In this document: in pieces, positions 7,012 through 15,204 of the stretch
Layout: each line of letters opens with the position of its first letter
Numbering within the stretch: the stretch's first letter is position 1
Source: Candidatus Omnitrophota bacterium
Lineage (GTDB): Bacteria > Hinthialibacterota > Hinthialibacteria > Hinthialibacterales > Hinthialibacteraceae
Direction of reading: 5' to 3'
Length of the DNA stretch: 64,000 nt
Assembly: GCA_003598175.1 (NCBI GenBank)
Contig: QZKN01000170.1
Coordinates: 1-64,000 of the forward strand
Translations under genes and position numbers: made by a program
Notes under the pieces: generated by a model
The model's database searches: none
What the model saw: the letters and a program-made list of their open reading frames with translations, nothing else
What the model was told of the DNA's origin: nothing

Positions 7012-7458
7012 ATGCGCTTTTCGAAAACAACCGATTATGCGTTGCGAATCATGGTGGCGTTGGCCGTGGCCGGTGAAGAGCGGTTGAGTCTGAAGGCGCT
7101 TTCACGCCGAGAGCATATTCCGCGTAAATTTCTCGAACATGTCATTCGAATTTTAAAAGATTCCGGTTTGTTGCAAAGCACCCCCGGACCCAAAGGAGGG
7201 TATAATCTCAGCCAATCGTCCTCGCTGATCACGGTGGGACAAATCCTGCAGGCAGTGCAAGGCCCTTTGCTGCCGGATGAACGTCTCGATCCCGAAAACC
7301 TGCCCGAGCACTTGAAAGATCCGATTGAACGGTTACGGATCGTCATCAACGACATTCGTGTATTCGCGCGGCAGCGATTGGAATCCGTTACGCTGGCCGA
7401 CCTGGCCAAAGTGGGGGATCTGCAAGAAGCGCGCGACGCCTTGATGTACTATATTTGA
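7012..7458 (+). CDS. Rrf2-family transcriptional regulator lacking Fe-S cysteines
   Basis: A 148-residue Rrf2 regulator. The winged helix-turn-helix is MRFSKTTDYALRIMVALA, LSLKALSRREHIPRKFLEHVIRILKDSGLL and the wing GPKGGYNLSQ, followed by the dimerisation helix region. Rrf2 proteins such as IscR and NsrR usually carry three Cys that hold an iron-sulfur cluster; this protein has no Cys at all, so it must sense something else or work without a cluster. GAAGG stands 8 bp before the ATG. It follows a small membrane gene and precedes folK by 22 bp, so autoregulation of this little operon is possible. Confidence 0.85.
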   Translation: MRFSKTTDYALRIMVALAVAGEERLSLKALSRREHIPRKFLEHVIRILKDSGLLQSTPGPKGGYNLSQSSSLITVGQILQAVQGPLLPDERLDPENLPEHLKDPIERLRIVINDIRVFARQRLESVTLADLAKVGDLQEARDALMYYI

Positions 7459-7480
7459 TTGTTTGTTCTATCTGTAAATC

Positions 7481-7984
7481 ATGCTTGCATACATCTCGAT
7501 GGGATCCAATCTTGGCAACCGCGGTGAAATCATAAAAACTGCGATGGTTTCTCTTTCCCATACGGCTGGAGTGACGGTGCTGCGCCAGTCTCCACTTTAC
7601 GAAACAAAACCGGTCGGTCTTCCTGACGGCGCGCCCATGTTTCTCAACGGCGCGGCCGAACTCGAGGCGCACTGCTCCGCGAGAGAGTTGCTGCGGATGC
7701 TTCTCGACATTGAACTATTGCTCGGACGAGTCCGCTCCCCTTCCCTTCGATACGAATCCCGCACCATCGATCTGGATTTGTTGCTGTTCGGAAATGAAAT
7801 CATTGACGAGACGGGATTACAAATTCCTCATCCGCGTATGCGGGAGCGATGGTTTGTGCTCAAACCGCTGTCCGATATCTGTCCGGATCGTGTGATTCCC
7901 GGCTTGAATGTTACCGTATCGCAGGCGTTGCAATGCTTGGAATCCAAAGCCGCCATTTCTGTTGCCGGTCCGGTTGATCCATGA
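7481..7984 (+). CDS. folK: 6-hydroxymethyl-7,8-dihydropterin pyrophosphokinase
   Basis: A 167-residue HPPK, which transfers pyrophosphate from ATP to 6-hydroxymethyl-7,8-dihydropterin in folate synthesis in the cytoplasm. Key family blocks are AYISMGSNLGNRGEII, QSPLYETKPVG, FLNGAAELE, LLGRVRSPSLRYESRTIDLDLLLFG (the ATP and magnesium site with the paired Asp in DLDLL) and IPHPRMRERWFVLKPLSDI. Length matches the family. The stop overlaps the next start by 4 bp (ATGA), so the membrane glycosyltransferase is translationally coupled. folP and folB are not in the window. Confidence 0.93.
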   Translation: MLAYISMGSNLGNRGEIIKTAMVSLSHTAGVTVLRQSPLYETKPVGLPDGAPMFLNGAAELEAHCSARELLRMLLDIELLLGRVRSPSLRYESRTIDLDLLLFGNEIIDETGLQIPHPRMRERWFVLKPLSDICPDRVIPGLNVTVSQALQCLESKAAISVAGPVDP

Positions 7985-9387
7985 ACGATATCCCCAAACC
8001 GACAAAGCAGAATAATCGGATCGCTGATTCGCATGAGCAGCAATGGACTTCGTCATCCCCATTTCACGGCTCGTTGAAAGTGATTGCGTTGGGTACGGTC
8101 TCCGCGATCGCTTATTTCTATCTGTTTTTGCTGTCCGGAGAAGAATTGAAGCCGGGAGCGGCGAATCCCGCCTATCTCGACCGTTTTCTCATCACTTACG
8201 CCTTTTTGTTTTTCTGTTATTGGCGATTGATTTCTCCTCTCCTGCGCGGCCGGCGCATGGATCCCCGTCATTTGTGGTTTGCCATTGCGTTCGGTTTGCT
8301 GTTTCGCGCTGTGCTGCTGCCTTCCGACATGATTCTTTCAAATGATGTGTATCGCTACATGTGGGATGGCCACATGAGTGTAAAAGGCGTCAATCCTTAC
8401 CGTATGGCCCCTTCCGATCCGAGAACGGAGCCGCATCGCGCCGACTATTGGGATCAAATCGACGATCCCTCCATTCCCACCGTTCATCCGCCCACATTCC
8501 AATTGGTTTTTCTCCTTTCCGAACTGATTTATCCCGCAAACGTGTTCGGTATGAAATTTTTCCTGCTGATTTTTGACGTAGGAACCATTTTTATGCTGTT
8601 GGTACTTTTGGATCACTTGCAGCGACCGCGTGAATGGTGCCTGATATACTCCTGGTCTCCATTGGTGATCAAGGAGATCGCCAATTCGGGTCACGCGGAT
8701 TCCGTGAGCGCCTTCCTGCTTGTCGGCTGTATGGTCCTGATCACACAAAAATCGTTTTCATCGAGCAGCGTCGTGTTGGCGCTGCTCACATTGACCAAAT
8801 TTTTCGGCGTCCTGCTCCTGCCGCTGTTTCATCGCGTTTGGCGCTGGAAACATTTCCTCTTTTTTTTCTTTACCATCATACTGCTTTATTCTCCTTACCT
8901 CGACTTTGAGATCAATGGATGGCAGGGTCTTATAACGTATTCACGGGAATGGAATTTCAACGCGGGCATGTTCGATCTGATTCGGGATGGTTGCTCCGTG
9001 TGGGGGATGGAATCCGAAAACGTCGATCCATTTTCAAGGTTGCTGTTGTTTTCCGTTGTTCTCGTAACCATCATGTGGCAGGTGATCGTACTGAACCATC
9101 GCCAAGAGGACGTCCACCTGTTTCATTCATTTTTTATCGTCATCGGAACGCTGCTGATCTGCTCGCCGGTGATCCATCCGTGGTATTTGGTGTGGCTTGC
9201 GCCGCTCCTGGTATTGTTTCCCAACCGCGCATGGCTTCTGTTCACCGGTTTGGTGTTTCTGTCTTATACTTATTTTTACGATCGGTCGTTTCCGAACTGG
9301 GTGAAGCCGGTGGAATTCGGCGTTTTTTTTGTTCTGCTAATGTGGGACGCGATTTTTCATCGCAAAAAAGAGAGGCAGATTATATAA
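7981..9387 (+). CDS. polytopic membrane glycosyltransferase (GT87/MptB-like)
   Basis: A 468-residue integral membrane protein with about ten or more hydrophobic segments after a polar N-terminal stretch of 28 residues. Early in the protein SNDVYRYMWDGHMSVKGVNPYRMAPSDP matches the catalytic loop of C-type polyprenyl-phosphate-dependent mannosyltransferases (acidic pair then YRYxWDG and GxNPY), and THPPTF-like VHPPTFQLVF follows. Near the C terminus CSPVIHPWYLVWLAPLLVL is a second family hallmark. Such enzymes take a sugar from a lipid-phosphate donor on the outer face of the membrane and extend a glycolipid or glycan. Acceptor and sugar are unknown. ATGA overlap with folK; convergent with the alpha/beta hydrolase gene. 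Confidence 0.75.
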   Translation: MNDIPKPTKQNNRIADSHEQQWTSSSPFHGSLKVIALGTVSAIAYFYLFLLSGEELKPGAANPAYLDRFLITYAFLFFCYWRLISPLLRGRRMDPRHLWFAIAFGLLFRAVLLPSDMILSNDVYRYMWDGHMSVKGVNPYRMAPSDPRTEPHRADYWDQIDDPSIPTVHPPTFQLVFLLSELIYPANVFGMKFFLLIFDVGTIFMLLVLLDHLQRPREWCLIYSWSPLVIKEIANSGHADSVSAFLLVGCMVLITQKSFSSSSVVLALLTLTKFFGVLLLPLFHRVWRWKHFLFFFFTIILLYSPYLDFEINGWQGLITYSREWNFNAGMFDLIRDGCSVWGMESENVDPFSRLLLFSVVLVTIMWQVIVLNHRQEDVHLFHSFFIVIGTLLICSPVIHPWYLVWLAPLLVLFPNRAWLLFTGLVFLSYTYFYDRSFPNWVKPVEFGVFFVLLMWDAIFHRKKERQII

Positions 9388-9394
9388 ATACGTT

Positions 9395-9419
9395 CTCCTT
9401 GCAACAAGGATTGCAGGAG
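9395..9419. terminator. hairpin between convergent genes, possible bidirectional terminator
   Basis: CTCCTTGCAA (9395-9404) pairs with TTGCAGGAG (9411-9419) with one bulged base and a 6-base loop. It lies between the ends of two convergent genes. No long T-run follows on either strand, so termination strength is uncertain. Confidence 0.4.
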
Positions 9420-9443
9420 CAACATCGAATCGATGGGTGTGTT

Positions 9444-10694
9444 TCAAGGAATCAAATCCCGAATCGTCTCGCGCACACTCTCACTCGCCAACAGGCCGAC
9501 ATGCCCCCCATACCGATATAAATACAATTGATCCTCGCTCAATGTGTCCTTCAAAAATCGGATCGAATCCGGTCCGTTCAGCGGATCGTCGGTGGTATGA
9601 ATAATTTTGATCTCCTGGTTTTGCCGTAACGTATCGGCGATGCGGCGTAGGCTCGACTCCGCCAGGATCTCCTCTTTGCTTTTCAATGCATCCCAACGCT
9701 CCTCCGCATGATCTTGATAATAGCGCATAACGAATTCCCGTACGTATCCGTCAAAATCGTAGAGTTCGGCTTCGTCATACAAGGATTGTCTTCGCAGAGT
9801 GGAATGGGATTGCGACAGCACTCCCAGGTCGCATTGCTGCCGGCTGACAAGAATAAATTCCATCAGGCTTCGTTTGAAATACAGGCCCAACAGAAATCGC
9901 ATTTCTTCCGGAAAAAGTGGAGGCGACATTTGTTTCTTTTGGAAATCCATCATATTGGAAATGTGGAGGGAAAAGAGAGATTCGTTCCAGTTTTCCGCGC
10001 CCAATGAACGAAGGTACGTGAGAGAATCAACATACATGCGATCAATTGCATTCAAACTCTCCCCAAAATCGACGATCGGATTCAAGGCCAGAATCCAATC
10101 CAAACCGATTTTCGTTTCCTGCCGTTCCTGATCGGCAATGAACAACGAATGAATTCCGCCCAGTGATATTCCCGCCAACACTTTTTTCGAAAAAGTACGT
10201 TTATTACGCTTTTCCAGATCCTGCACGATCACAGCGATCACATTGCGCATATCCGATGCATCACTCGGCACATATCCCGGCGTTGCCGCGCTCAACGCCG
10301 ACCGAACAAACGTCCAATGCATGGACGAACTCACCACGACAACGGAATATCCCCGCGCATAAAACATCTCGGCAAGAATTCCCGCGCGATAATCCCTGCA
10401 CGACGCATTCATGCCCGGAATCACCACCGCCAGTGCGGAGGAATCACGGTTTTTCCAATAACTATAACGGAAAGCAGGACGATTTTTATCCAAACGCAGA
10501 TAATGGGTACGCATCCGCTTCATGAAATAATCGCTCTCCGGCTTGGTTTGATTCACCAGGAATGTGGATAAAAACGGATCTTTAAACGGAAAATCCTCGT
10601 TGTCGATCTCAAACGCATCCGCGCGATGCGAGAGAGTAACAACAAAGAACATGAATAAGAAAAATCGGAAAAAAAATATCATGGTTCGCCTCAT
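9444..10694 (-). CDS. secreted alpha/beta-hydrolase-like protein
   Basis: A 416-residue protein with a signal peptide (MRRTMIFFFRFFLFMFFVVTLSHRADA). The body looks like an alpha/beta hydrolase: ALAVVIPGMNASCRDYRAGILAEMFYARGYSVVVVSS before the nucleophile, KVLAGISLGGIHSLFIA with the nucleophile Ser in G-I-S-L-G, and IHTTDDPL and RYGGHVGLL near the end as candidate acid and His. No specific substrate can be named. Its start overlaps the MlaA stop by 4 bp, so the two are translationally coupled, which suggests a shared envelope or lipid role; a lipase or esterase acting on phospholipids is the natural guess. Confidence 0.7.
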   Translation of the reverse strand: MRRTMIFFFRFFLFMFFVVTLSHRADAFEIDNEDFPFKDPFLSTFLVNQTKPESDYFMKRMRTHYLRLDKNRPAFRYSYWKNRDSSALAVVIPGMNASCRDYRAGILAEMFYARGYSVVVVSSSMHWTFVRSALSAATPGYVPSDASDMRNVIAVIVQDLEKRNKRTFSKKVLAGISLGGIHSLFIADQERQETKIGLDWILALNPIVDFGESLNAIDRMYVDSLTYLRSLGAENWNESLFSLHISNMMDFQKKQMSPPLFPEEMRFLLGLYFKRSLMEFILVSRQQCDLGVLSQSHSTLRRQSLYDEAELYDFDGYVREFVMRYYQDHAEERWDALKSKEEILAESSLRRIADTLRQNQEIKIIHTTDDPLNGPDSIRFLKDTLSEDQLYLYRYGGHVGLLASESVRETIRDLIP

Positions 10695-11479
10695 TTCAAT
10701 GCCTCCGCCTCGCGATAGGCGTAATACAAATCCCGAATAATGACGTAGGGATCGTATTGTTGATCCGTCAATTCATCATATTTTCCCACGGTTGTTATCG
10801 CGCTGTCGACATTCATCAAAACCCGTGCGGCGAGAAAATCCTCGCCCGCAAATTGAATATACGTTTTCCCATCCGTCGCCGTATCCACGAGCAATCCAAA
10901 CACATCCCGTCCCGAACTCGGTCCGAGAATCGGAATCACCAAATAAAATCCGTGCCCCATACCATGAAAGGCCAGCGTCTGGCCGAAATCTTCCGCATCC
11001 GTCTCGATCCCCATCGTTTTTGCCACGTCGAACATCCCGCCGATACCGACGGTGGAATTGATGACAAATCGATTCACTTCCTTGAATGATTTGTCGAACT
11101 TCCCTTGAAAAAGCGCGCTGAGAAAATGCTTGGGAAACGCCAGATTGTCGAGAACGTTGTGAATGCGCTCGCGCGCTGCCCGTGGAATCAACACTTCATA
11201 CACACGCCCGGCCGGCGAAATCCCATATCGGTAAATCTTGTCGTTGAAAAAAAATGTAACGCGATTGATCGGCTCCAGCGGATCGTGAATCGTTCGGATT
11301 CGCAACGATTCATCCATCTTCCCATCTTGATTGACGGGAATGGTATCGTAATAAACCACAGCCTGACCGTCCGGCGGCTCGAATTGCCTGGGAACCGCAA
11401 GAAATGTGGCTTCTTTTCCGCATATCAAATTGGTTTTCATTGCTGCCAGGAAAAAAATAACCCAATACATCCGATTCAT
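10691..11479 (-). CDS. mlaA: MlaA (VacJ) family outer-membrane lipid asymmetry protein
   Basis: A 262-residue MlaA protein. The family core is complete: HDPLEPINRVTFFFNDKIY, RERIHNVLDNLAFPKHFLSALFQGKF, RFVINSTVGIGGMFDVA, EDFGQTLAFHGMGHGFYLVIPILGPSSGRDVFGLLVD. In characterised Gram-negative bacteria MlaA sits in the outer membrane and removes mislocalised phospholipids for retrograde transport by MlaC and MlaFEDB. The N terminus is a signal peptide, but the Cys at residue 20 is preceded by N-L-I, a poor lipobox, so lipidation is doubtful. No mlaB-F genes are nearby. It is followed by the overlapping alpha/beta hydrolase. Presence of MlaA supports an outer membrane in this organism. Confidence 0.9.
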   Translation of the reverse strand: MNRMYWVIFFLAAMKTNLICGKEATFLAVPRQFEPPDGQAVVYYDTIPVNQDGKMDESLRIRTIHDPLEPINRVTFFFNDKIYRYGISPAGRVYEVLIPRAARERIHNVLDNLAFPKHFLSALFQGKFDKSFKEVNRFVINSTVGIGGMFDVAKTMGIETDAEDFGQTLAFHGMGHGFYLVIPILGPSSGRDVFGLLVDTATDGKTYIQFAGEDFLAARVLMNVDSAITTVGKYDELTDQQYDPYVIIRDLYYAYREAEALK

Positions 11480-11546
11480 CGAAAGTCTCCCAACAGATCT
11501 TTATCTTAACCGTTCTTGAGTTTCAAAAAATAAAAATCTATTTTTT

Positions 11547-11756
11547 TCAATTCATCGATAGTATAGTCGTCGAGAGGGGGGAGTCAAAGTTTTGTTGAAA
11601 TTTTTGTTTCAACGATGTGAACAGTACATGTGTAGCATCAACGATGCCAAAACACCTGCGCATAATCCGATTTGGTACCGCAATCGCCGCCAATATTCCA
11701 ATAATCGCGACCACGATCAGCAATTCGATCAAGGTAAATCCGCCGATACGTCGCAT
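11547..11756 (-). pseudogene. truncated type IV prepilin/pseudopilin fragment
   Basis: From the ATG at 11756 (AAAGGA 7 bp upstream) the first 29 residues are a perfect prepilin leader and N-terminal helix, MRRIGGFTLIELLIVVAIIG followed by ILAAIAVPN. In related proteins this runs into N-F-L-x-A-Q-T-R-A-K; here the next residues (RIMRRCFGIVDATHV) match nothing and the frame ends after 69 residues. So the gene keeps its leader but has lost the pilin body. The complete-type sequence appears in the partial gene at the end of the window. Recombination between repeated prepilin leaders could have produced it. Confidence 0.6.
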
Positions 11757-12113
11757 GTCATGATCCTTTCCGCTATAAGATTTGAATACCTGCACAAAAC
11801 CGGTTCCATGATCAACACGCTGTCGGACAATCTCGGCTTCCCTCAAAAAAACAATTTAATTGGAATATAAGGAAAATAAGTGGTAAAATCAATATATCCG
11901 AGCGGTGAATAGTCGAATACGATATAATGGGAGTAAAACAAGCGTCTCCGCTTGTGCATTAAAAAGCGGATTCGGCAAGCATTCCCGCTTGCCTTGTTCG
12001 TTTACACATGGATTTGAAAACATTCACCAAACGGGTATCGATTTTGAACTCATCGGTCGACATCACAATTAGGTTTAACTAATTTATGTTCATCATGGAA
12101 AAGAGGGAACAAA
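11757..12113. other. intergenic region upstream of the AsmA gene
   Basis: About 360 bp without a gene. It holds the leader of the truncated prepilin on the minus strand and the twin-hairpin repeat at 11938-11993. GAGGGAAC ends 3 bp before the AsmA ATG. TATAAT at 11923-11928 has no convincing -35. Confidence 0.4.
11938..11993. repeat. twin-hairpin intergenic repeat, copy 2
   Basis: Two hairpins, ACAAGCG-N4-CGCTTGT (11938-11955) and GGCAAGC-N6-GCTTGCC (11974-11993), the same design and core (CAAGCG/CGCTTG) as the repeats near 5044, 23066 and 45548, though more diverged. Confidence 0.7.
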
Positions 12114-14975
12114 ATGAGAATTATATCGAAATTATTGAGCAAACGTGTTCTTCTCGCCGCGAGTATACTACTACTCGTCTTGATTATTTTCATAGCCGTT
12201 GTGTTCGTGAATATCGGCACAATCATCGACAATAACAAGGATTATCTCCTCACCCAGGCGGAGAAATCACTCGGCCGCAAAGTCGCCCTCGGAAAAATCG
12301 ACGTGAAATTATGGGGCGGACTCGGCGTACGCGTGTCGGATTTCTCACTGGCCGATGATCCCGTGTTTTCCTCAAAAAATTTCATTCAAACCGACGGCCT
12401 GCTGATCAACCTCAAACTTCTGCCTCTCTTGCGGAAAGAGGTGGAAATCACCGAATTTATTCTCGATAAACCCGCCATCGAAATCATCCGCGACAAAAAA
12501 GGACAACTCAATTTTTCCGGCTTGGGCCGTTCGTCGGAACCGACGGACAAATCCACCGCTCAGCCTCTTCGCGTCGCCCGCCTGCAAATCAAGGGCGGCG
12601 ATGTTCATTTCGTCGATCAACAAAACGGAAAAGACCTGCGCGTCAGCCATGTCGATCTGGCCGTCAATGATTTCGATTTCGAAAAACCATTCACTCTCAA
12701 CCTTGCCCTGGCCCTGCTGGGAGACCGCCAAAACGTCTCCCTGCAAAGCCGTATTGGCCCGCTTGGCGCGTTAAACGATCCCATGCAAATCCCGCTGGAA
12801 GCCGCAATCAACCTCGATTCGCTGCCCATGGATAAATTGATGGATTCTTTTCCACTCCTGGCGGATTATATCCCCAGCGATGTAGGCTTTTCCTCGCCCT
12901 TAACCGCCAAACTCAACGTTTCGAAAAAGGGAAATGAAGTTTCCATCACACAAATCGATATGAAAACCGGCATCTTTGCCTCCAATAAACCGAATCTTTC
13001 CTTTAAAGGGAATGTACAACTCGATGCCGGTAATTTTCAGAATGTGACGTTGAACGGCGACCTCGGCCTCAACGCCATTCCCCTCAAAAAACTCGAAACC
13101 TTTTCACTAATAAAAGAATCGATTCCCCAAAATCTATCGATGGATGGAAATTCCAATCTAACCGCCCACATTGAAGGCAATCCAAACAATCTACTCATCA
13201 AAGCCGAACTCGAAGCCGCCGGCGGCGCATTCCGTTTTGGCGATCAATTCGATAAAGCGATAGGAATCCCCCTTCGTCTCAAAACCGAGTCCCGCATTAC
13301 TCCCAAAACCATCACTCTCGAAACACTCGAATTGAATTTGAGCAAATTGCAAATGAAAGGGAAAGGGGAAATCGGACGAGGCAAAACCACATCGCTGGAT
13401 TTGACGCTGGATTCCAATCCGGCGGATCTTTCCGATTTGAAATCCATTTTGCCGCTGCTCAAAGAGTATGATCCCGCAGGGAAATTGGAATTCCATCTCC
13501 GCCTGCAACAAAAAACGGATACCCCTCAAATCGTCGGGACGATTCAGCTGGATCAAGTGAAAGCGAAACACGCCTCCCTTCCTCAACCGATTACCGCGGG
13601 AAACGGAAAAATTGAATTCAAGGGTAACCAAGCTGAAACCAAAGATTTCACATTTCAACTCGGCGACTCCAAAATCGCCCTTCTCGCCAACGCCGCCAAA
13701 CTCGTTCCCCTTGATTTGACCTACCAGCTCGATTCGGAACAACTTGATCTCGCGAATATCAACGAAAGTTTGAAATCCACCTCCGCAAAACCAAACCTCG
13801 TAAAAACTATCAACTCCAACGGCCATGTCCGGATGGATAAGGAGGCGATGGCCGCGCGTGGAAAAATCACAGCGCTGCAGGGAACATTCAAAAATTTGGA
13901 CTTCACCGACCTGAAAGGCGATATCGATTTTGCCAAAAATGTTCTCGTCATCGAGAATCTTTCCCTCAATTCATTGGACGGCGTGATCACAGGTAAAATA
14001 ACCTATGATTTGCATCCACAACCGCCGACATTCGATATCGCGATGCAAACGCAGAAATTGGATGTGGCCGAATATTTCCGCGCCAACATTGTTTCTCTCC
14101 CCAAAAGCATCGAAGGCCGTATCAATCTCGACCTCAATCTGGCCGGCAGCGGCAGCGGCTGGGATTCCATCAAACCTACGTTGCAAGGACAGGGTAAAGC
14201 GCAGATCCTTGACGGCGTGATTATCGACACCAACCTCGCCGAAGGCGTTTTGGCGGGCATGTCCGGCCTCCCCGGCCTCACCAATTTTCTAACGCCTACG
14301 CTTAAAGAGAAGTATCCGCGGATTTTCGGCAGCAAAGACACGTTATTCGAACAATTAACCGCCGCTATCAGCATCAAAGACGGAAAAATCAACCTTAGCA
14401 ATCTGCTAGTCGCCGCCGCGGATTGGGCCGTGGGCGCGAAAGGAACCCTCGATTTCGATCAGTTGCTCAATGCCGACGGCACGCTGCAATTGTCCAAAAA
14501 TTTCACGTCGATTCTCACCAGCCAGGTTAAAATTTTACAAGCCCTGGTTAATGAGCAGGGCCAGGCAGTAATTCCCTTCACTCTTTCGGGAACCTTGCCA
14601 GGTGTAAAACCGGTCCCGAATGCTTCCTTTCTAACCCAATCTCTGCAAAACGCATTGTTGAAACAGGGGGCGCAGCAACTGCAACAACGCGGACTTCCCA
14701 ATCTTCTGCCGATTTTGAACCAACCATCGCAGGAAACGCAACAAACGGCTCCCGCTGACGCCGATTCGGCTATCCCAGCGGCATCACAGGCAGATCCGAG
14801 AAGCAAAAGTCCGTTGGATTTACTTCCCAAATTGGTTACGCCGGAAAAGGAGACGCCAATATCCGCCACAGCCGCAAACGCTTCCGCCACCTCGGCGACA
14901 TCGACGGCAAAACCGGAGATTAAAAGTCCGTTGGACTTACTCCCCAAAGCATTGGACAAAATGTTAAAGAAATAA
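12114..14975 (+). CDS. AsmA-family protein, inner-membrane anchored, with repeated C-terminal motif
   Basis: A 953-residue protein with one N-terminal membrane helix (residues 12-33, VLLAASILLLVLIIFIAVVF) and a long periplasmic beta-rich region. The start of the body, LLTQAEKSLGRKVALGKIDVKLWGGLGVRVSDFSLADDP, and LNFSGL are AsmA hallmarks; a second AsmA-like region follows after about residue 540 (IALLANAAKLVPLDLTYQLD onward, ending with a tested-for GxLPGVKP segment). AsmA-like proteins are bridge-type proteins linked to phospholipid transport between membranes. Two copies of KSPLDLLPK lie near the C terminus, separated by an Ala/Thr-rich linker. It stands alone on its strand with a good terminator behind it. 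With MlaA just upstream on the other strand, this forms a lipid-transport neighbourhood. Confidence 0.85.
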   Translation: MRIISKLLSKRVLLAASILLLVLIIFIAVVFVNIGTIIDNNKDYLLTQAEKSLGRKVALGKIDVKLWGGLGVRVSDFSLADDPVFSSKNFIQTDGLLINLKLLPLLRKEVEITEFILDKPAIEIIRDKKGQLNFSGLGRSSEPTDKSTAQPLRVARLQIKGGDVHFVDQQNGKDLRVSHVDLAVNDFDFEKPFTLNLALALLGDRQNVSLQSRIGPLGALNDPMQIPLEAAINLDSLPMDKLMDSFPLLADYIPSDVGFSSPLTAKLNVSKKGNEVSITQIDMKTGIFASNKPNLSFKGNVQLDAGNFQNVTLNGDLGLNAIPLKKLETFSLIKESIPQNLSMDGNSNLTAHIEGNPNNLLIKAELEAAGGAFRFGDQFDKAIGIPLRLKTESRITPKTITLETLELNLSKLQMKGKGEIGRGKTTSLDLTLDSNPADLSDLKSILPLLKEYDPAGKLEFHLRLQQKTDTPQIVGTIQLDQVKAKHASLPQPITAGNGKIEFKGNQAETKDFTFQLGDSKIALLANAAKLVPLDLTYQLDSEQLDLANINESLKSTSAKPNLVKTINSNGHVRMDKEAMAARGKITALQGTFKNLDFTDLKGDIDFAKNVLVIENLSLNSLDGVITGKITYDLHPQPPTFDIAMQTQKLDVAEYFRANIVSLPKSIEGRINLDLNLAGSGSGWDSIKPTLQGQGKAQILDGVIIDTNLAEGVLAGMSGLPGLTNFLTPTLKEKYPRIFGSKDTLFEQLTAAISIKDGKINLSNLLVAAADWAVGAKGTLDFDQLLNADGTLQLSKNFTSILTSQVKILQALVNEQGQAVIPFTLSGTLPGVKPVPNASFLTQSLQNALLKQGAQQLQQRGLPNLLPILNQPSQETQQTAPADADSAIPAASQADPRSKSPLDLLPKLVTPEKETPISATAANASATSATSTAKPEIKSPLDLLPKALDKMLKK

Positions 14976-14992
14976 ATCTTCCGATTTGATGG

Positions 14993-15040
14993 TGCGGAGA
15001 AGAAAAAAATGGACTTTTCTCTTCTCTTCCGCATTCTTTT
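14993..15040 (+). terminator. Rho-independent terminator after the AsmA gene
   Basis: TGCGGAGAAGAAAA (from 14993) pairs with a TTTTCTCTTC...TTCCGCA arm ending at 15033, with small bulges, followed by TTCTTTT. It lies 18 bp after the AsmA stop. Confidence 0.55.
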
Positions 15041-15204
15041 TGGAGTATATTATGTTGTTTATGACACATCTTATTCAAAAAGGATCCGATGATCGCTTTG
15101 CATGATTCAAGAGCAAAGCATACCATGAAATGACCGGGAAGATCATTCTGAAATTAAGGATATCCGAAAAAGCAAAAATCCACCATTGAAATTGAGTATT
15201 GAAA

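Noticed and set aside
11923-11928. TATAAT upstream of the AsmA gene
   Set aside because: No acceptable -35 sequence at 16-18 bp; single hexamers are common in AT-rich gaps.
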